Numbered from the stretch's first letter, positions 8,746 through 25,561 are shown. The stretch is DNA of 64,000 bases from an uncultured Acetobacteraceae bacterium (GCA_903907955.1 CAIVPZ010000172.1:31464-95463); one strand, 5' to 3'. Translations and numbers: made by a program. The notes: generated by a model from the letters alone, not told the origin.

Positions 8746-8795
8746 CACATGATCCCCTTGGATGCTCCATCGCGGCAGGGCCGCGTCTCAACCAC

Positions 8796-8824
8796 CTTAT
8801 GCTGCATGCGCGAACAAGCGTCAA
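8796..8824 (-). promoter_or_regulatory. predicted promoter of the cytochrome b561 gene
   Basis: Read on the minus strand: TTGACG, 17-bp spacer, CATAAG. A start near 8789 leaves a leader of about 45 nt. The rest of the 348-bp divergent gap (8746-9093) includes an AT-rich patch near 8886-8898 but no gene I can support. Confidence 0.4.
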
Positions 8825-9093
8825 AACAGCAGCGGCGCGCAACGATAACGGGAAAACCTGCTTGACCCGGACCAATGGTCGGTGCTGAAAATTTAAAAAC
8901 CAGGCACAATGTGCCCAAACGGGGAGTTGCGGACACCGCACCAATCACCGCGCGCAACATTTCGGTCGGTGCAAGCGCCGGTACTTCTCCCCTCGGGAGC
9001 GGTGCGGGGATGGCTGATCGTCATGCGGCGCTTGCTCTTTCATCTGCGCGGCGGAGCCGTCGCCGTCGCCACCCAATGAACAGAAGGCACATC

Positions 9094-9420
9094 ATGCGAA
9101 GACTCGGCGCTATCCTCCTCGCGTTCGCCCTGTTGGCCCAGGTCAATACGGCCTTTGCGCAAACCGCCCCCGCAGCCCCGCAACCCGCCGCGGCCGACCA
9201 CAGCTGGAAGCCAATCGTCATCGGCCTCGGTGCCATCGCCGGTGTCGTCGTGTTCAACGTCGCGGCCATCGGCTTCGAAGCCCTGCCGGGCGGGCTGGCC
9301 TATGAAGCCGGCGCCGCCGTCCCCGCCGAGGCGTCCGTCGCGATCAGCCGCGTCTATGCCACCACCAGCGCCGTCATTGGCGGCCTGATCGGCTACTACG
9401 CCTACGGCAACGGCAAGTGA
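9094..9420 (+). CDS. small exported membrane protein, unknown function
   Basis: 108 aa from ATG 9094, which has AAGG nine bases upstream; ATG 9076 is an alternative. Residues 1-23 are a clear signal peptide ending A-F-A-Q. After an Ala/Pro linker comes a Gly/Val-rich membrane-like segment containing G-x-V-V-F-N-V-A, and a second one near the C-terminus (G-G-L-I-G-Y-Y-A-Y-G-N-G). No family is recognised. The next gene begins 12 bases on, encodes a related protein and is surely co-transcribed. The repeated G-x-x-x-G spacing suggests helix packing or oligomers, but that is only inference. Confidence 0.65.
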   Translation: MRRLGAILLAFALLAQVNTAFAQTAPAAPQPAAADHSWKPIVIGLGAIAGVVVFNVAAIGFEALPGGLAYEAGAAVPAEASVAISRVYATTSAVIGGLIGYYAYGNGK

Positions 9421-9431
9421 GGAGCACCGGC

Positions 9432-10031
9432 ATGCGATCAACATCGTCGGCCGTGGCCGCCGGACTGCTCGGCGTCTCCCTCCTCGTCCCCTCGCTCGCC
9501 TACGCCGATACCCCGGCGGCGAAGCCGGCAGCGGCAGCGCAGCCGGCTTCGTCGGGCAGCTACGTTGATCCGGGTCTGCTCGCGGTCGGCGCGGGCGCGG
9601 TGGTCGGCATTGTCGCCTTCAACGTGCTGACCGGGCCGCTCGGCGCGGTTCCGCTCGCCGGCGGCGCGCTGGACGCCGTGCCCTACAGCATCGCCCTGGG
9701 CAGCCGCACGATTGCCGCCGTCTCGGCCGGTGTCGGCGCGCTGGCGGCGACCTGGGCCTATGACGCGTGGAACGGCACCAAGACCAACTACCTCTATCTG
9801 ACCTCACTCGGCGCCGGCGCGCTCGCCGGCGTCCTGGCCGGCAACTTCCTCGCCATCGGTGCGTTTGGCTCGCCGCCCTATTACCTCGGGGCCGGGGCCG
9901 AGGCAGCGTCCGCCGGGGGAGCGCTGGCGTCCAGCGGGGCACAGGCGGCCAGCCGCGTGTATGTCATCGGGTCGGGCGTGCTGGGTGCCTGGGTGGCGGA
10001 CTACATCTGGCATCGCGAAGCGGCGAAGTAA
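9432..10031 (+). CDS. exported Gly/Ala-rich membrane protein, paralogue of its upstream neighbour
   Basis: 199 aa with a strong GAGGAG site overlapping the upstream stop codon. Signal peptide of about 25 residues ending A-Y-A. The mature part has three or four Gly/Ala-rich hydrophobic segments. The first (V-V-G-I-V-A-F-N-V-L) closely resembles the segment in the upstream 108-aa protein, and a later one (L-A-G-V-L-A-G-N-F-L) looks like an internal repeat of it. Function unknown. The stop codon TAA coincides with the first bases of a palindromic repeat shared with the convergent gene. Confidence 0.65.
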   Translation: MRSTSSAVAAGLLGVSLLVPSLAYADTPAAKPAAAAQPASSGSYVDPGLLAVGAGAVVGIVAFNVLTGPLGAVPLAGGALDAVPYSIALGSRTIAAVSAGVGALAATWAYDAWNGTKTNYLYLTSLGAGALAGVLAGNFLAIGAFGSPPYYLGAGAEAASAGGALASSGAQAASRVYVIGSGVLGAWVADYIWHREAAK

Positions 10032-10064
10032 GGCCAGGGGGCTTTGCCCCCTGGAACCCACTCG

Positions 10065-10067
<3 letters not shown>
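10030..10067. repeat. single-module palindromic repeat between convergent genes
   Basis: One outer hairpin of the modular family: CCAGGGGGC-TTT-GCCCCCTGG (10034-10054), followed by the family tail GGAACCCACTCGTTAA. The element starts within one stop codon (10029-10031) and ends on the other (10065-10067), so it fills the whole intergenic space. The stable stem could serve as a bidirectional terminator. Confidence 0.7.
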
Positions 10068-11357
<1,290 letters not shown>

Positions 11358-11442
11358 CTGCGCTCTCCTGGGACGTTCCCCGAATTCGTCTTGCCGCCGG
11401 TGCGGGCGCGCTGTCAAACCGCAGGCGGGAGAGGGCCGGCAG

Positions 11443-12456
11443 ATGAGCGAAACTGACCGCGCGCGGCTGGAGCAATGGCTGGCGGCGCAGGTGCCGCAAT
11501 ACCGCGGGCCATCGCGCCTGGTGGCGTTCGAAGGCGGGCAGTCCAACCCGACCTTCCGGCTCGATGCCGCCTCCGGGCGCTACGTGCTGCGGCGCAAGCC
11601 GATGGGCGCGCTGCTGGCCAGCGCACATGCGGTGGACCGCGAATTCCGGGTGCTGCGGGCGCTGGCCGGCAGCGCGGTGCCGGTGCCGCACGTGCATGCG
11701 CTGTGCGAGGACACATCCGTCATCGGCAGCGCCTTCTATGTGATGGACCATGTCGAAGGCCGGGTGCTGTGGGACGCCCGGCTGCCCGGCATGACTCCGG
11801 CGGAGCGCCGCGCGGTGTATGCGTCGATGAACGCCACCATCGCCGCCCTGCACGGCATCGATCCGGCCTCGGTGGGGCTGGAGGGGTTCGGCCGGCCCGG
11901 CAACTACCTGGCGCGCCAGATCGCCCGCTGGACGATGCAGTACCGCGCCTCCGAGACCACGCCGATCGAGGCCATGGACCGGCTGATCGACTGGCTGCCG
12001 CGGCACATTCCGGCGTTCGATGCCACCGCCATCGTGCATGGCGATTTCCGCCTCGACAATCTGTTGCTGCACCCCACCGAACCGCGCGTGGTGGCGGTGC
12101 TGGACTGGGAACTTTCCACCCTTGGCCATCCGCTGGCGGATTTCGCCTATCACCTCATGGCCTGGCGGCTGACTCCCGAATTGTTCCGCGGGCTGGCCGG
12201 GGCTGACCTGGCGGCGCTCGGCATTCCCGGCGAGGCGGCGCATGTGGCGGAATACTGCCGCCGCACCGGGCAGCCGGTGCCGGCGGATCTGGACGTCTAT
12301 ATCGTGTTCAGCATGTTCCGCATTGCCGCGATCATGCAGGGGATCATGAAGCGGGCGCTGGACGGCACGGCGGCGAGCCAGGAAGCGATGGACGTGGGCG
12401 GGCGGGCGCGGCCGGTGGCGGAGGTGGCCTGGGCGCTGGCGCGGCGGCTGGGGTGA
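11443..12456 (+). CDS. phosphotransferase, APH/ACAD10-11 kinase-like family
   Basis: 337 aa with the protein-kinase-like fold. [10 protein letters not shown] marks the nucleotide loop, Y-V-L-R-R-K-P the ATP-binding Lys region, [10 protein letters not shown] the catalytic loop and V-L-D-W-E the metal-binding Asp. These are the residues of an active small-molecule kinase. The closest familiar relatives are the kinase halves of ACAD10/ACAD11, which phosphorylate hydroxyacyl-CoAs ahead of the dehydrogenase. The divergent acyl-CoA dehydrogenase next door supports the same role here. Antibiotic resistance is unlikely. Confidence 0.85.
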   Translation: MSETDRARLEQWLAAQVPQYRGPSRLVAFEGGQSNPTFRLDAASGRYVLRRKPMGALLASAHAVDREFRVLRALAGSAVPVPHVHALCEDTSVIGSAFYVMDHVEGRVLWDARLPGMTPAERRAVYASMNATIAALHGIDPASVGLEGFGRPGNYLARQIARWTMQYRASETTPIEAMDRLIDWLPRHIPAFDATAIVHGDFRLDNLLLHPTEPRVVAVLDWELSTLGHPLADFAYHLMAWRLTPELFRGLAGADLAALGIPGEAAHVAEYCRRTGQPVPADLDVYIVFSMFRIAAIMQGIMKRALDGTAASQEAMDVGGRARPVAEVAWALARRLG

Positions 12457-12526
12457 TGGGCGGCGGAATCGCGGCGGGCATGGCCGAACCCGGCCACCGC
12501 CATGTTCCCGTTGCCGTTGCCGGTGA

Positions 12527-13396
12527 TCAGAGCTCGCCCGCCCCCTCCGGCACCGCCTCGCGCGGGTCGGCGTCGAAGCGCAGGCGTTCGGCGCCGCTGA
12601 CGCACAGGAAGCGCCGGCCCTTCGCCCGGCCGACGAGGGTCAGCCCGGCCTGCCGTGCCAGTTCCACCCCCCAGGCGGTGAAGCCGCTGCGGCTGATCAG
12701 GACGGCAATTTCCATCTGCACGCATTTTATGACCATTTCGCTGGTCAGCCGTCCCGTCGTGTAGAACAGTTTTCCCGCCGCCCCGACGCCCTCCAGCCGC
12801 ATCCAGCCGGCGATCTTGTCCACCGCGTTGTGGCGGCCGACATCCTCCATGTACACCAGCGGCCGGTCCTGCGCGCACAGCACGCAGCCGTGGATGGCGC
12901 CGGCGGTCAGGTACAGGCTCGGCCGGGTGTTGATCTTGCGGGCCAGGGCGTACAGCCAGCTGGTGCGCAATTCGGCCGCCGGGTCCAGCCGCACCTGCGC
13001 GAACCGCTCCAGCAGATCGCCGAAGGCGGTGCCCTGGGCGCAGCCGCTGGTCAGGGTGCGTTTGCGCAGTTTCGCCTCGAAATCGGTGCGCGCCGGGGTG
13101 CGCACCACCACCACGTCAAGCTCCGCATCGACATCGATGCGCTCGATCGGGTCGTCGCGGCGCAGCATGCCCTGGTTCAGCAGGTAGCCCACCGCCAGGC
13201 AGTCCGGGCGGTCGCCGATGGTCATCAGGGTGACGATCTGCTGGCCGTTCAGGAACAGCGTCAGCGGACGCTCCACCGGCACGCGCGACCCAACCGCGGC
13301 CCCGGTGTGGTCGATGCCCTGCACCGTCCGCGTCAGTGCCGGGTTGTCCGGGTCGGGGGCGACCAGGAACTCCCGCGGCGGCTGCTCGCTAGCCAT
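12527..13396 (-). CDS. fdhD: FdhD, sulfurtransferase for formate dehydrogenase cofactor
   Basis: 289 aa. Transfers sulfur from IscS to the molybdenum/tungsten bis-MGD cofactor of formate dehydrogenase. Shows the family segments V-E-R-P-L-T-L-F-L-N-G, A-V-G-Y-L-L, T-S-G-C, H-G-C-V-L-C and D-V-G-R-H-N-A-V-D-K. ATG 13396 overlaps the 3' end of moeA by 8 bp, giving a moeA-fdhD operon for molybdenum-cofactor supply. No formate dehydrogenase structural gene is in the window. Confidence 0.93.
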   Translation of the reverse strand: MASEQPPREFLVAPDPDNPALTRTVQGIDHTGAAVGSRVPVERPLTLFLNGQQIVTLMTIGDRPDCLAVGYLLNQGMLRRDDPIERIDVDAELDVVVVRTPARTDFEAKLRKRTLTSGCAQGTAFGDLLERFAQVRLDPAAELRTSWLYALARKINTRPSLYLTAGAIHGCVLCAQDRPLVYMEDVGRHNAVDKIAGWMRLEGVGAAGKLFYTTGRLTSEMVIKCVQMEIAVLISRSGFTAWGVELARQAGLTLVGRAKGRRFLCVSGAERLRFDADPREAVPEGAGEL

Positions 13397-14633
13397 ACAG
13401 CAGGCCGAGCGGGATGCAGGGCGCCGGATCGCCCGGGGCCAGCACGGTCATCGGCTCCGGCAGTTCCAGCAGCGCGTCGCTGCCGGTGAGCGAGGTCAGG
13501 ATGCCGGCGCCTTCCTTCGGGTAGCGGTGTGCCGCGCCGTCGGCGTCGATCCGCACCCGCACGTATTCGCGCCGCCCCGCCTTCTTGCGGTATGCGAAGG
13601 CGCTGCGGACGAGGAAGCGCGGCGGCGGCACATGGGTGGCGCCGGCCAGCCGGTCGAACAGCGGACGGCCGATCGCGGCGAAGGTAACGAACGCCGCCAC
13701 CGGGTTGCCGGGCAGACCCAGCAGCGGGGTGCCGTCCAGCACGCCGAGCGCCACCGGGCGGCCGGGCTTGATGGCGACGCGCCAGAATTCCAGCCGCCCC
13801 ACCGCCGCGATGGCGGCGCGCACATGGTCTTCCTCGCCGGTCGAGACGCCGCCGGAGGCAATCACCAGGTCGGCCTCGCGGGCAGCGCTGCGCAGGGCCT
13901 GCTGCGTGGCGGCGGGGGTGTCGGGCAGGATGCCGCCGTCGATGAAGTCGGCGCCCAGGCGATGCAGCAGGGCGGCCAGCATCGGCCGGTTGGCGTCGTA
14001 GACCTGGCCGGGCCGCAGCGGTGCCGGCGGGGCGGCGATCTCGTCGCCGGTGGAAAACAGAACGACCCGCAGCCTTGTGCGCACTTCGGCATGGACAAAG
14101 CCGAGGGCGGCGAGCAGGCCGATATCGGGCGGCATCAGGCGCCGGCCGGCTTGCAGCGCCACCGCGCCGCGGGCGATGTCCTCGCCCGCCGGGCGGCGGT
14201 TGGCGCCGCGGCTGATGCCGGGCTGCACGGTCACCCGGTCAGCGTCGACGCGGCAATCCTCCTGCATCAGCACCGTGTCGGGGCCGTCCGGGATCACCGC
14301 GCCGGTGAAGATGCGCAGCGCCCGGCCGCGCGGCAGCCTGCCGGGCGGGGCGGCACCGGCGGCGGCGCGGCCATGGATGGGCAGCGTGGTCGGTGCATCG
14401 GTGGACAGATCGTCGAAATAAAGGACAAAACCGTCCACCGCCGAATTGTCGGTGGGCGGCAGGTCGATCGGCGCGACGGCATTCCCGGCCAGGACACGGC
14501 CAATCGCCGCCGCCAGGGGCACGGTCTCGACGCGCGCTTTCACCGCGTGCGCGTTGGTGATGCGCGCCTGCGCCTCGGCAAGTGGCAGCAGGGCGCCGCC
14601 GAAGGCGTAGCGGTCGTCGCTGAGTTGCGCCAT
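13389..14633 (-). CDS. moeA: MoeA, molybdopterin molybdenumtransferase
   Basis: 414 aa. Inserts molybdate into adenylylated molybdopterin. Family landmarks in order: D-N-S-A-V-D-G near 62, R-I-F-T-G-A-V-I-P near 107, S-T-G-D-E-I near 195, Y-D-A-N near 213, A-S-G-G-V-S-T-G near 260 and G-L-P-G-N-P-V-A near 310. Full length and apparently intact. First gene of the moeA-fdhD pair. Upstream lies a three-hairpin repeat element. Confidence 0.94.
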   Translation of the reverse strand: MAQLSDDRYAFGGALLPLAEAQARITNAHAVKARVETVPLAAAIGRVLAGNAVAPIDLPPTDNSAVDGFVLYFDDLSTDAPTTLPIHGRAAAGAAPPGRLPRGRALRIFTGAVIPDGPDTVLMQEDCRVDADRVTVQPGISRGANRRPAGEDIARGAVALQAGRRLMPPDIGLLAALGFVHAEVRTRLRVVLFSTGDEIAAPPAPLRPGQVYDANRPMLAALLHRLGADFIDGGILPDTPAATQQALRSAAREADLVIASGGVSTGEEDHVRAAIAAVGRLEFWRVAIKPGRPVALGVLDGTPLLGLPGNPVAAFVTFAAIGRPLFDRLAGATHVPPPRFLVRSAFAYRKKAGRREYVRVRIDADGAAHRYPKEGAGILTSLTGSDALLELPEPMTVLAPGDPAPCIPLGLLYG

Positions 14634-14670
14634 CCGGGTATCGGGCGGCGTTGCGACGGAGGTGTCAAGT

Positions 14671-14757
14671 ATCCTATCGGGGCGTTGCCCCGAACCCCAC
14701 CAGGGGCTTTGCCCCTGGACCCCACCAAGGGCCTTGGGCCCTTGGAACCCGTATTAT
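14671..14757. repeat. three-hairpin member of the modular palindromic repeat family
   Basis: Three consecutive perfect hairpins: CGGGGC-GTT-GCCCCG (14678-14692), CCAGGGGC-TTT-GCCCCTGG (14700-14718) and CCAAGGGCC-TTG-GGCCCTTGG (14725-14745), joined by ACCCCA linkers and ending GGAACCCGTATTA. The last three bases are the stop codon of the minus-strand gene at 14754. Stems 2 and 3 match the two outer hairpins of the full elements. Confidence 0.8.
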
Positions 14758-15212
14758 GCCGGGGGGCTCCAGAATGGTTCCAGGTGCTCTTCGAGGTCGG
14801 CTTCGGGCAGCTTGACGATGTCCTTGGTCAGCGTGCCATCCAGCCGCGCCGCCGCCAGCCCGTCCAGCGCCGCGCGCAGATCATTCAGCGCATGCGCCGG
14901 CGCCACCAGCACCAGCCGGTCGAACTGCCCCTCGGCCGCCGCCGCGTTCATCTGCCCGGCGAGGTAATGGGCAAACCCCTGCTTGGCGGCGCGGTGCGGG
15001 TCGGACTTCGGCTCGATCGCGTGCCGGGTGGGATTGGCGCTCTCGAAGCTGCGGCCCGGCCGGTCGGTGCCGAGATCGGTCGAGCGCTGGTGCGCCGTCG
15101 CGGAATCCAGGCTGGTGATGGTGCGGAAGTGGTGGTGCGGCGCCGGCACCACCACGCGGGCATGCTCGCCATCCGCCACCAGGATCCAGGTCTTTGTGTT
15201 GTTGCCTGTCAT
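14754..15212 (-). CDS. host attachment protein family (PF10116-type)
   Basis: 152 aa. Begins with the family pattern W-I-L-V-A-D-G-E-H-A-R-V, then the H-x-x-x-K-Q-G-F-A region near 75, and the C-terminal D-R-L-V-L-V-A-P core leading to T-K-D-I-V-K-L. The family was named for a plant-attachment protein, but most members are uncharacterised and resemble a release-factor-like baeRF fold. Cytoplasmic, no signal peptide. Its stop codon ends a palindromic repeat. Function in this organism is unknown. Confidence 0.75.
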   Translation of the reverse strand: MTGNNTKTWILVADGEHARVVVPAPHHHFRTITSLDSATAHQRSTDLGTDRPGRSFESANPTRHAIEPKSDPHRAAKQGFAHYLAGQMNAAAAEGQFDRLVLVAPAHALNDLRAALDGLAAARLDGTLTKDIVKLPEADLEEHLEPFWSPPA

Positions 15213-15334
15213 GTCACCCTCCGATCCGGGCGGCGACCGCGCCGTCCACGCCGGCTATAGGAGGCCGATCGGGCGGTGCCGGGCAATGGGGAGCCGCTTC
15301 ATTTCTTCGGCAACAACAACCCGCGCCGAACCGG

Positions 15335-16552
15335 TCAGCACAATCCGCGACAAAAGGCCGCAATGCGCCGCATGCCCTCGGCCAGCGCGGCGTCGTCGGT
15401 CGCGTAGCTGATGCGCACATAGGGGCTCATGCCGAACGCCGCCCCGTGCACCACCGCCACGTGGCTTTCCTCCAGCAGGGCGAGGGTGAAATCCTCGTCC
15501 GTCTGCAGCAGGCGCCCGCCCGGGGTGGTCCTGCCGAGGCAGCCGGCGATATTGGGGAACACATAGAACGCCCCCTCCGGCCGGTGGCACGACAGGCCCG
15601 GGCAGGCGTTCAGCGCGTCCACCACCATATCGCGCCGCCGGCGATAGATGGCGGCGCGCTCGGCCACCAGGTCCTGCGGACCATCGAGCACCGCCGCCGC
15701 GGCGGCCTGGCCGACGGTGGAGATGCCGGCGGCCACATGGCCCTGGATCGCCACCATGCCCTTGATCAGATCCTTCGGCCCGCCGGCGAAGCCGATGCGC
15801 CAGCCGGTCATGGCATAGGTCTTGGACACGCCGCTGACGGTCAGCGTGCGGTCGCGCAGCCGCGGCGCCACCTCGGCCAGCGTCGCGTAGCGCGCCTCGG
15901 CGTAATACAGGTGCTCGTACATGTCATCGCACATGATCCAGACATGCGGATGCCGCAGCAGCACGTCCGCCACCGCCGCGAGTTCGGCACGGCTGGCCAC
16001 GGCGCCGGTCGGGTTGTTGGGGAAGTTCAGGATCAGCCATTTGGTGCGCGGCGTAATGGCGGCGTCGAGGTCCTCCGGCCGCAGCCGGAAGCCGTTGTCC
16101 TGCGGACAGGTGACATGCACCGGCACGCCGCCCAGCATCCGCACCGTCAGCGCGTAGGCGGCCCAGCACGGCACCGGGATCACCACCTCGTCGCCGTCGT
16201 CCAGCGTCGCCATCAGGGCGTTGAAGATCACCTGCCTGGCGCCGTTGGAGACCATGATCTCGTCGAGCCCGTAGTCGAGCCCGTGGTCGCGTTGGAACTG
16301 GCGCTGCACCGCCTGTTTCAGCGCGCCTGTGCCGTCCTGCGGCGGGTATTTGGTGTCGCCGCGCAGCGCCGCCGTGTGGGCCGCCGCGATGGCGTGCGGC
16401 GGGGTGTCGAAATCCGGCTCGCCGATGGTGAGCATCACCACGTCATGGCCGGCTTCCCGCAGGGCGCGGGCCTTGACGGTCATGGCGATGGTGGCGGCCA
16501 CCGTGGCGCGGCCGAGCAGCCGCGCCAGAGCCGGCCGGATCGCGGCATCCAT
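15335..16552 (-). CDS. class I pyridoxal-phosphate aminotransferase, paralogue 1
   Basis: 405 aa, fold-type I, aspartate-aminotransferase-like. Motifs: I-G-E-P-D-F-D-T-P near 45, N-F-P-N-N-P-T-G near 175, D-D-M-Y-E near 209, the PLP-lysine segment [12 protein letters not shown] near 240, and the substrate Arg in the C-terminal V-R-I-S-Y-A. ATG 16552 follows the upstream paralogue's stop by four bases, so the two are one transcript. The longer open frame upstream overlaps that paralogue and is not real. Substrate may differ from paralogue 2: N-F-P-N-N here versus N-N-P-C-N there. Confidence 0.88.
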   Translation of the reverse strand: MDAAIRPALARLLGRATVAATIAMTVKARALREAGHDVVMLTIGEPDFDTPPHAIAAAHTAALRGDTKYPPQDGTGALKQAVQRQFQRDHGLDYGLDEIMVSNGARQVIFNALMATLDDGDEVVIPVPCWAAYALTVRMLGGVPVHVTCPQDNGFRLRPEDLDAAITPRTKWLILNFPNNPTGAVASRAELAAVADVLLRHPHVWIMCDDMYEHLYYAEARYATLAEVAPRLRDRTLTVSGVSKTYAMTGWRIGFAGGPKDLIKGMVAIQGHVAAGISTVGQAAAAAVLDGPQDLVAERAAIYRRRRDMVVDALNACPGLSCHRPEGAFYVFPNIAGCLGRTTPGGRLLQTDEDFTLALLEESHVAVVHGAAFGMSPYVRISYATDDAALAEGMRRIAAFCRGLC

Positions 16553-16556
16553 GGGC

Positions 16557-17795
<1,239 letters not shown>

Positions 17796-17911
17796 TTAGT
17801 CCGGCCGCCGGCCGGGGGCAACCTTGGCGCCGCCCCCAGGCACGGCAATCGGGCGAAAACGTTACTGCCCGCGTCCGCCGTCCGGCCCGCCCCGAACTGG
17901 TGCCGATGCGA

Positions 17912-18343
17912 TCAGCCGGCGCGCCCCGCCCCACCCCCGGCGCGCCGCATCGCCGCGTCGAACATGGCCAGCACCTCGGCGTGGCCAACGGAATCGTTCA
18001 TGCTCTCCACCGCGTGGTGGCCGTTCAGCCGCGCCACCGCCTCCAGAGCGGCGGCGGCGTCGCGCCGCACCACGCGCCAGGTGCCGCGGCCGGCTTCCTG
18101 CAACGCCCCCATGGCGCAGCGCCGTCCGTCACGCTCATAGACGCCCTGCACCCAGGCCGCCTCGTCGCTGATCAGGGCACGCGCGTCCCGCAGCACGGCC
18201 ACCACCGCGCCGCGCTGGTGGTCGTCGGAGACCTCGCGCAGCCGGGCGCGCAGACCCCGCCAGAGCCTGCCCACGACCCCGGTTGGCGCATCCGGCACTT
18301 TCGCCGCGGCATCGATCGGGAAACCGACTGCATCGAACGGCAT
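17912..18343 (-). CDS. small uncharacterised protein, DUF6197-like
   Basis: 143 aa, no signal peptide or membrane helix. The order A-R-A-L-I-x-D-E-A-A-W-V-Q-G, then C-A-M-G-A-L, then N-D-S-V-G-H-A-E-V-L-A-M-F-D, resembles the DUF6197 pattern found in small cytoplasmic proteins of unknown role. The conserved Cys and His could bind something, but nothing is established. Lies between mfd and the aminotransferases on the same strand. Confidence 0.55.
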   Translation of the reverse strand: MPFDAVGFPIDAAAKVPDAPTGVVGRLWRGLRARLREVSDDHQRGAVVAVLRDARALISDEAAWVQGVYERDGRRCAMGALQEAGRGTWRVVRRDAAAALEAVARLNGHHAVESMNDSVGHAEVLAMFDAAMRRAGGGAGRAG

Positions 18344-18435
18344 GGAGTCCTCCCTCGGCGGATGATGATCAGACGCAATCTCACCACGAAACCGGCAGGG
18401 AAAACCCGATATGACGCAAAAATGATCGGCCCCGG

Positions 18436-21885
<3,450 letters not shown>

Positions 21886-21895
21886 GGGCGCACCG

Positions 21896-22113
21896 GCAAG
21901 CAAGCAAGGCCAGGGCGCTGCCCTGGACCCGCCAAGGGGCAGTGGCCCCTTGGAACCCATTCGTTTTTAGGTTCTTGGGAGAGGGGGGGTGAGGAGATGT
22001 ATCGACATCTCCTCACCCCCCCTCTCCCAAGAACCTTAAGGTGATGGGGTCCAGGGGCCTCTCGGCCCTTGGCGGGGTCCAGGGGCAGCGCCCCTGGCCT
22101 TGCTTGCTTTTCC
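21896..22113. repeat. full-length modular palindromic intergenic element, copy 2
   Basis: Same architecture as 1632-1834. Central perfect 31-bp stem (21969-21999 with 22006-22036), 6-nt loop TATCGA. Left outer module: AAGGCCAGGGC-GCT-GCCCTGG, then CCAAGGGGC..GCCCCTTGG and AACCCATTCG. Right outer module: ATGGGGTCCAGGGGCC, GGCGGGGTCC, then CCAGGGGC-AGC-GCCCCTGG and CTTGCTTGCT. It fills the gap between sdhE and mfd, ten bases from the mfd start. Relative to copy 1, seven stem positions differ in each arm, yet both stems remain fully complementary. Confidence 0.87.
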
Positions 22114-22123
22114 AGTGCGTCCA

Positions 22124-22420
22124 TCACCGGTTCTCCGGTGCCAGCGCGAAGGCGCGGATGGCCTGCAGCATGGGCGAGTCGACGGCTTGTGGGATGGGTC
22201 GCCGGCCAGTCAGCCAGTCGGCGAGATCGGCGTCGGACATTTCCATGACGGTTTCGAGCGCGTCCATCTGGCTCTCGGTCATGCTGGCGATATGGCGGCG
22301 CACGTAGCCGCCGATCAGCAGGTCGTTTTCGTAGGTGCCGCGGTGGTTGGCGCGGTAGATCAGGCGCCGGCGGCGGGTTTCGAGCGGGGTCAGGGCTGGT
22401 TCGGTCATCGGAGGGGTCAT
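22124..22420 (-). CDS. sdhE: SdhE, succinate dehydrogenase flavinylation factor
   Basis: 98 aa from ATG 22420 (ATG 22408 also possible). Contains R-R-R-R-L-I-Y-R-A-N-H-R-G-T-Y-E-N-D, the SdhE/Sdh5 family signature: the R-G-x-x-E loop needed to attach FAD to SdhA. The C-terminal half has the expected D-x-D-L-x-D-W-L-T-G. Its position between recG (divergent) and mfd is the usual alphaproteobacterial neighbourhood. Confidence 0.88.
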   Translation of the reverse strand: MTPPMTEPALTPLETRRRRLIYRANHRGTYENDLLIGGYVRRHIASMTESQMDALETVMEMSDADLADWLTGRRPIPQAVDSPMLQAIRAFALAPENR

Positions 22421-22449
22421 ATAGACGCCGGCCTGGACAGTGTCAGCCC

Positions 22450-24519
<2,070 letters not shown>

Positions 24520-24547
24520 CGGCGGCGGCAGAAGCGCCTTCGCCGGT

Positions 24548-25561
24548 TCAGCCTGCCATCGCGGCGAGGAAGGTCCGCCAGCGCGCCAGCACCGGGGCGG
24601 CGGCGAACTCCGCCTCGAAGCGCCGCCGCCCGGCCAGCGCGAGACCGGCCCGACGGTTCGGGTCGTCGAGCAGGGCGGCGATGCCATTGGCCAGCGCGGC
24701 CGGGTCCTCGATCGGCACCACCGCGCCATCGACGCCGTCGCGCAGCAGTTCAGCCGGCCCGGCGGCGGCGGCGGCGATCGGGCAGCGCGCCGACCAGGCC
24801 TCGATGACCATGTTGCCCAGCGGCTCGACCCGGCTGGAGCAGACGAACAGGTCGGCCGCCCGCAGCAGCGCCCCGGCATCGTGCCGCCAGCCGAGGAAAT
24901 GCACCCGCTCCGCCACCCCCTCGCGGCGCGCCAGGGCCTGCAGGGCGCCCAGTTCCGGCCCCTCGCCGGCGATCGCCAGCACCGCGCCCGGCAGGCGTGG
25001 CAGGGCGCGGATGGCGATGTCGAAACCCTTGTCGGTATGCAGCCGCCCCAGGGCGAGCAGCAGCGGACGCCCGCGCGGCAGGTCGGCGGCCGGCGGCGTG
25101 GCGGCGAAATCGGCGACGAAGTTGGGCACGTAATGGGTGCGATCCTCGGCCCAGCCATTGGCGCGCAGCCAGGCAACGATGCCGCGCGTATTGCCGACCA
25201 GATGGTCGCAGCGCCGATAATACTTCAGATTGTAATATCCGCCGAGCCGGCCCACCAGAGTCCAGTCGCCGCGCGGGGCGTGCATGTTGGCGCGGTTCAT
25301 CCAGGCCACCACCACGCGCGGCCCGAACCGGCGCAGCGCCTGCGCCAGAAGCGGACGGGTCAGCAGGTCGAGCGCCGTGCCGAAGCGGAGTTGCACCGGC
25401 TCCAGCCCGCCGGCGCGCAGCCGCGCCGCCCGCGCTTCGTTTGCGCGGATCACCGCCAGCACCGCCTCGCCGTCGGCGTGCAGAGCGACGCACAGCCGCT
25501 CGAAAAACAGCTCGGCACCGCCATTGGCGGCCCCCGCCATGACATGCGCGACCCGGGTCAT
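24548..25561 (-). CDS. glycosyltransferase family 4
   Basis: 337 aa, GT-B fold. Starts H-V-M-A-G-A-A-N-G-G-A-E, the usual acceptor-side Gly-rich loop. The C-terminal half has L-G-R-L-H-T-D-K-G-F-D, G-E-G-P-E-L and the E-P-L-G-N-M-V-I-E-A-W motif that binds the nucleotide-sugar. Overlaps the upstream GT9 gene by four bases (ATGA), so the two form a pair, probably acting on lipopolysaccharide core or another surface glycan. Donor and acceptor are unknown. Confidence 0.85.
   Translation of the reverse strand: MTRVAHVMAGAANGGAELFFERLCVALHADGEAVLAVIRANEARAARLRAGGLEPVQLRFGTALDLLTRPLLAQALRRFGPRVVVAWMNRANMHAPRGDWTLVGRLGGYYNLKYYRRCDHLVGNTRGIVAWLRANGWAEDRTHYVPNFVADFAATPPAADLPRGRPLLLALGRLHTDKGFDIAIRALPRLPGAVLAIAGEGPELGALQALARREGVAERVHFLGWRHDAGALLRAADLFVCSSRVEPLGNMVIEAWSARCPIAAAAAGPAELLRDGVDGAVVPIEDPAALANGIAALLDDPNRRAGLALAGRRRFEAEFAAAPVLARWRTFLAAMAG

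Noticed and set aside
13218..15260. Long plus-strand frame across moeA and fdhD
   Set aside because: Opposite-strand shadow of two clearly conserved genes.
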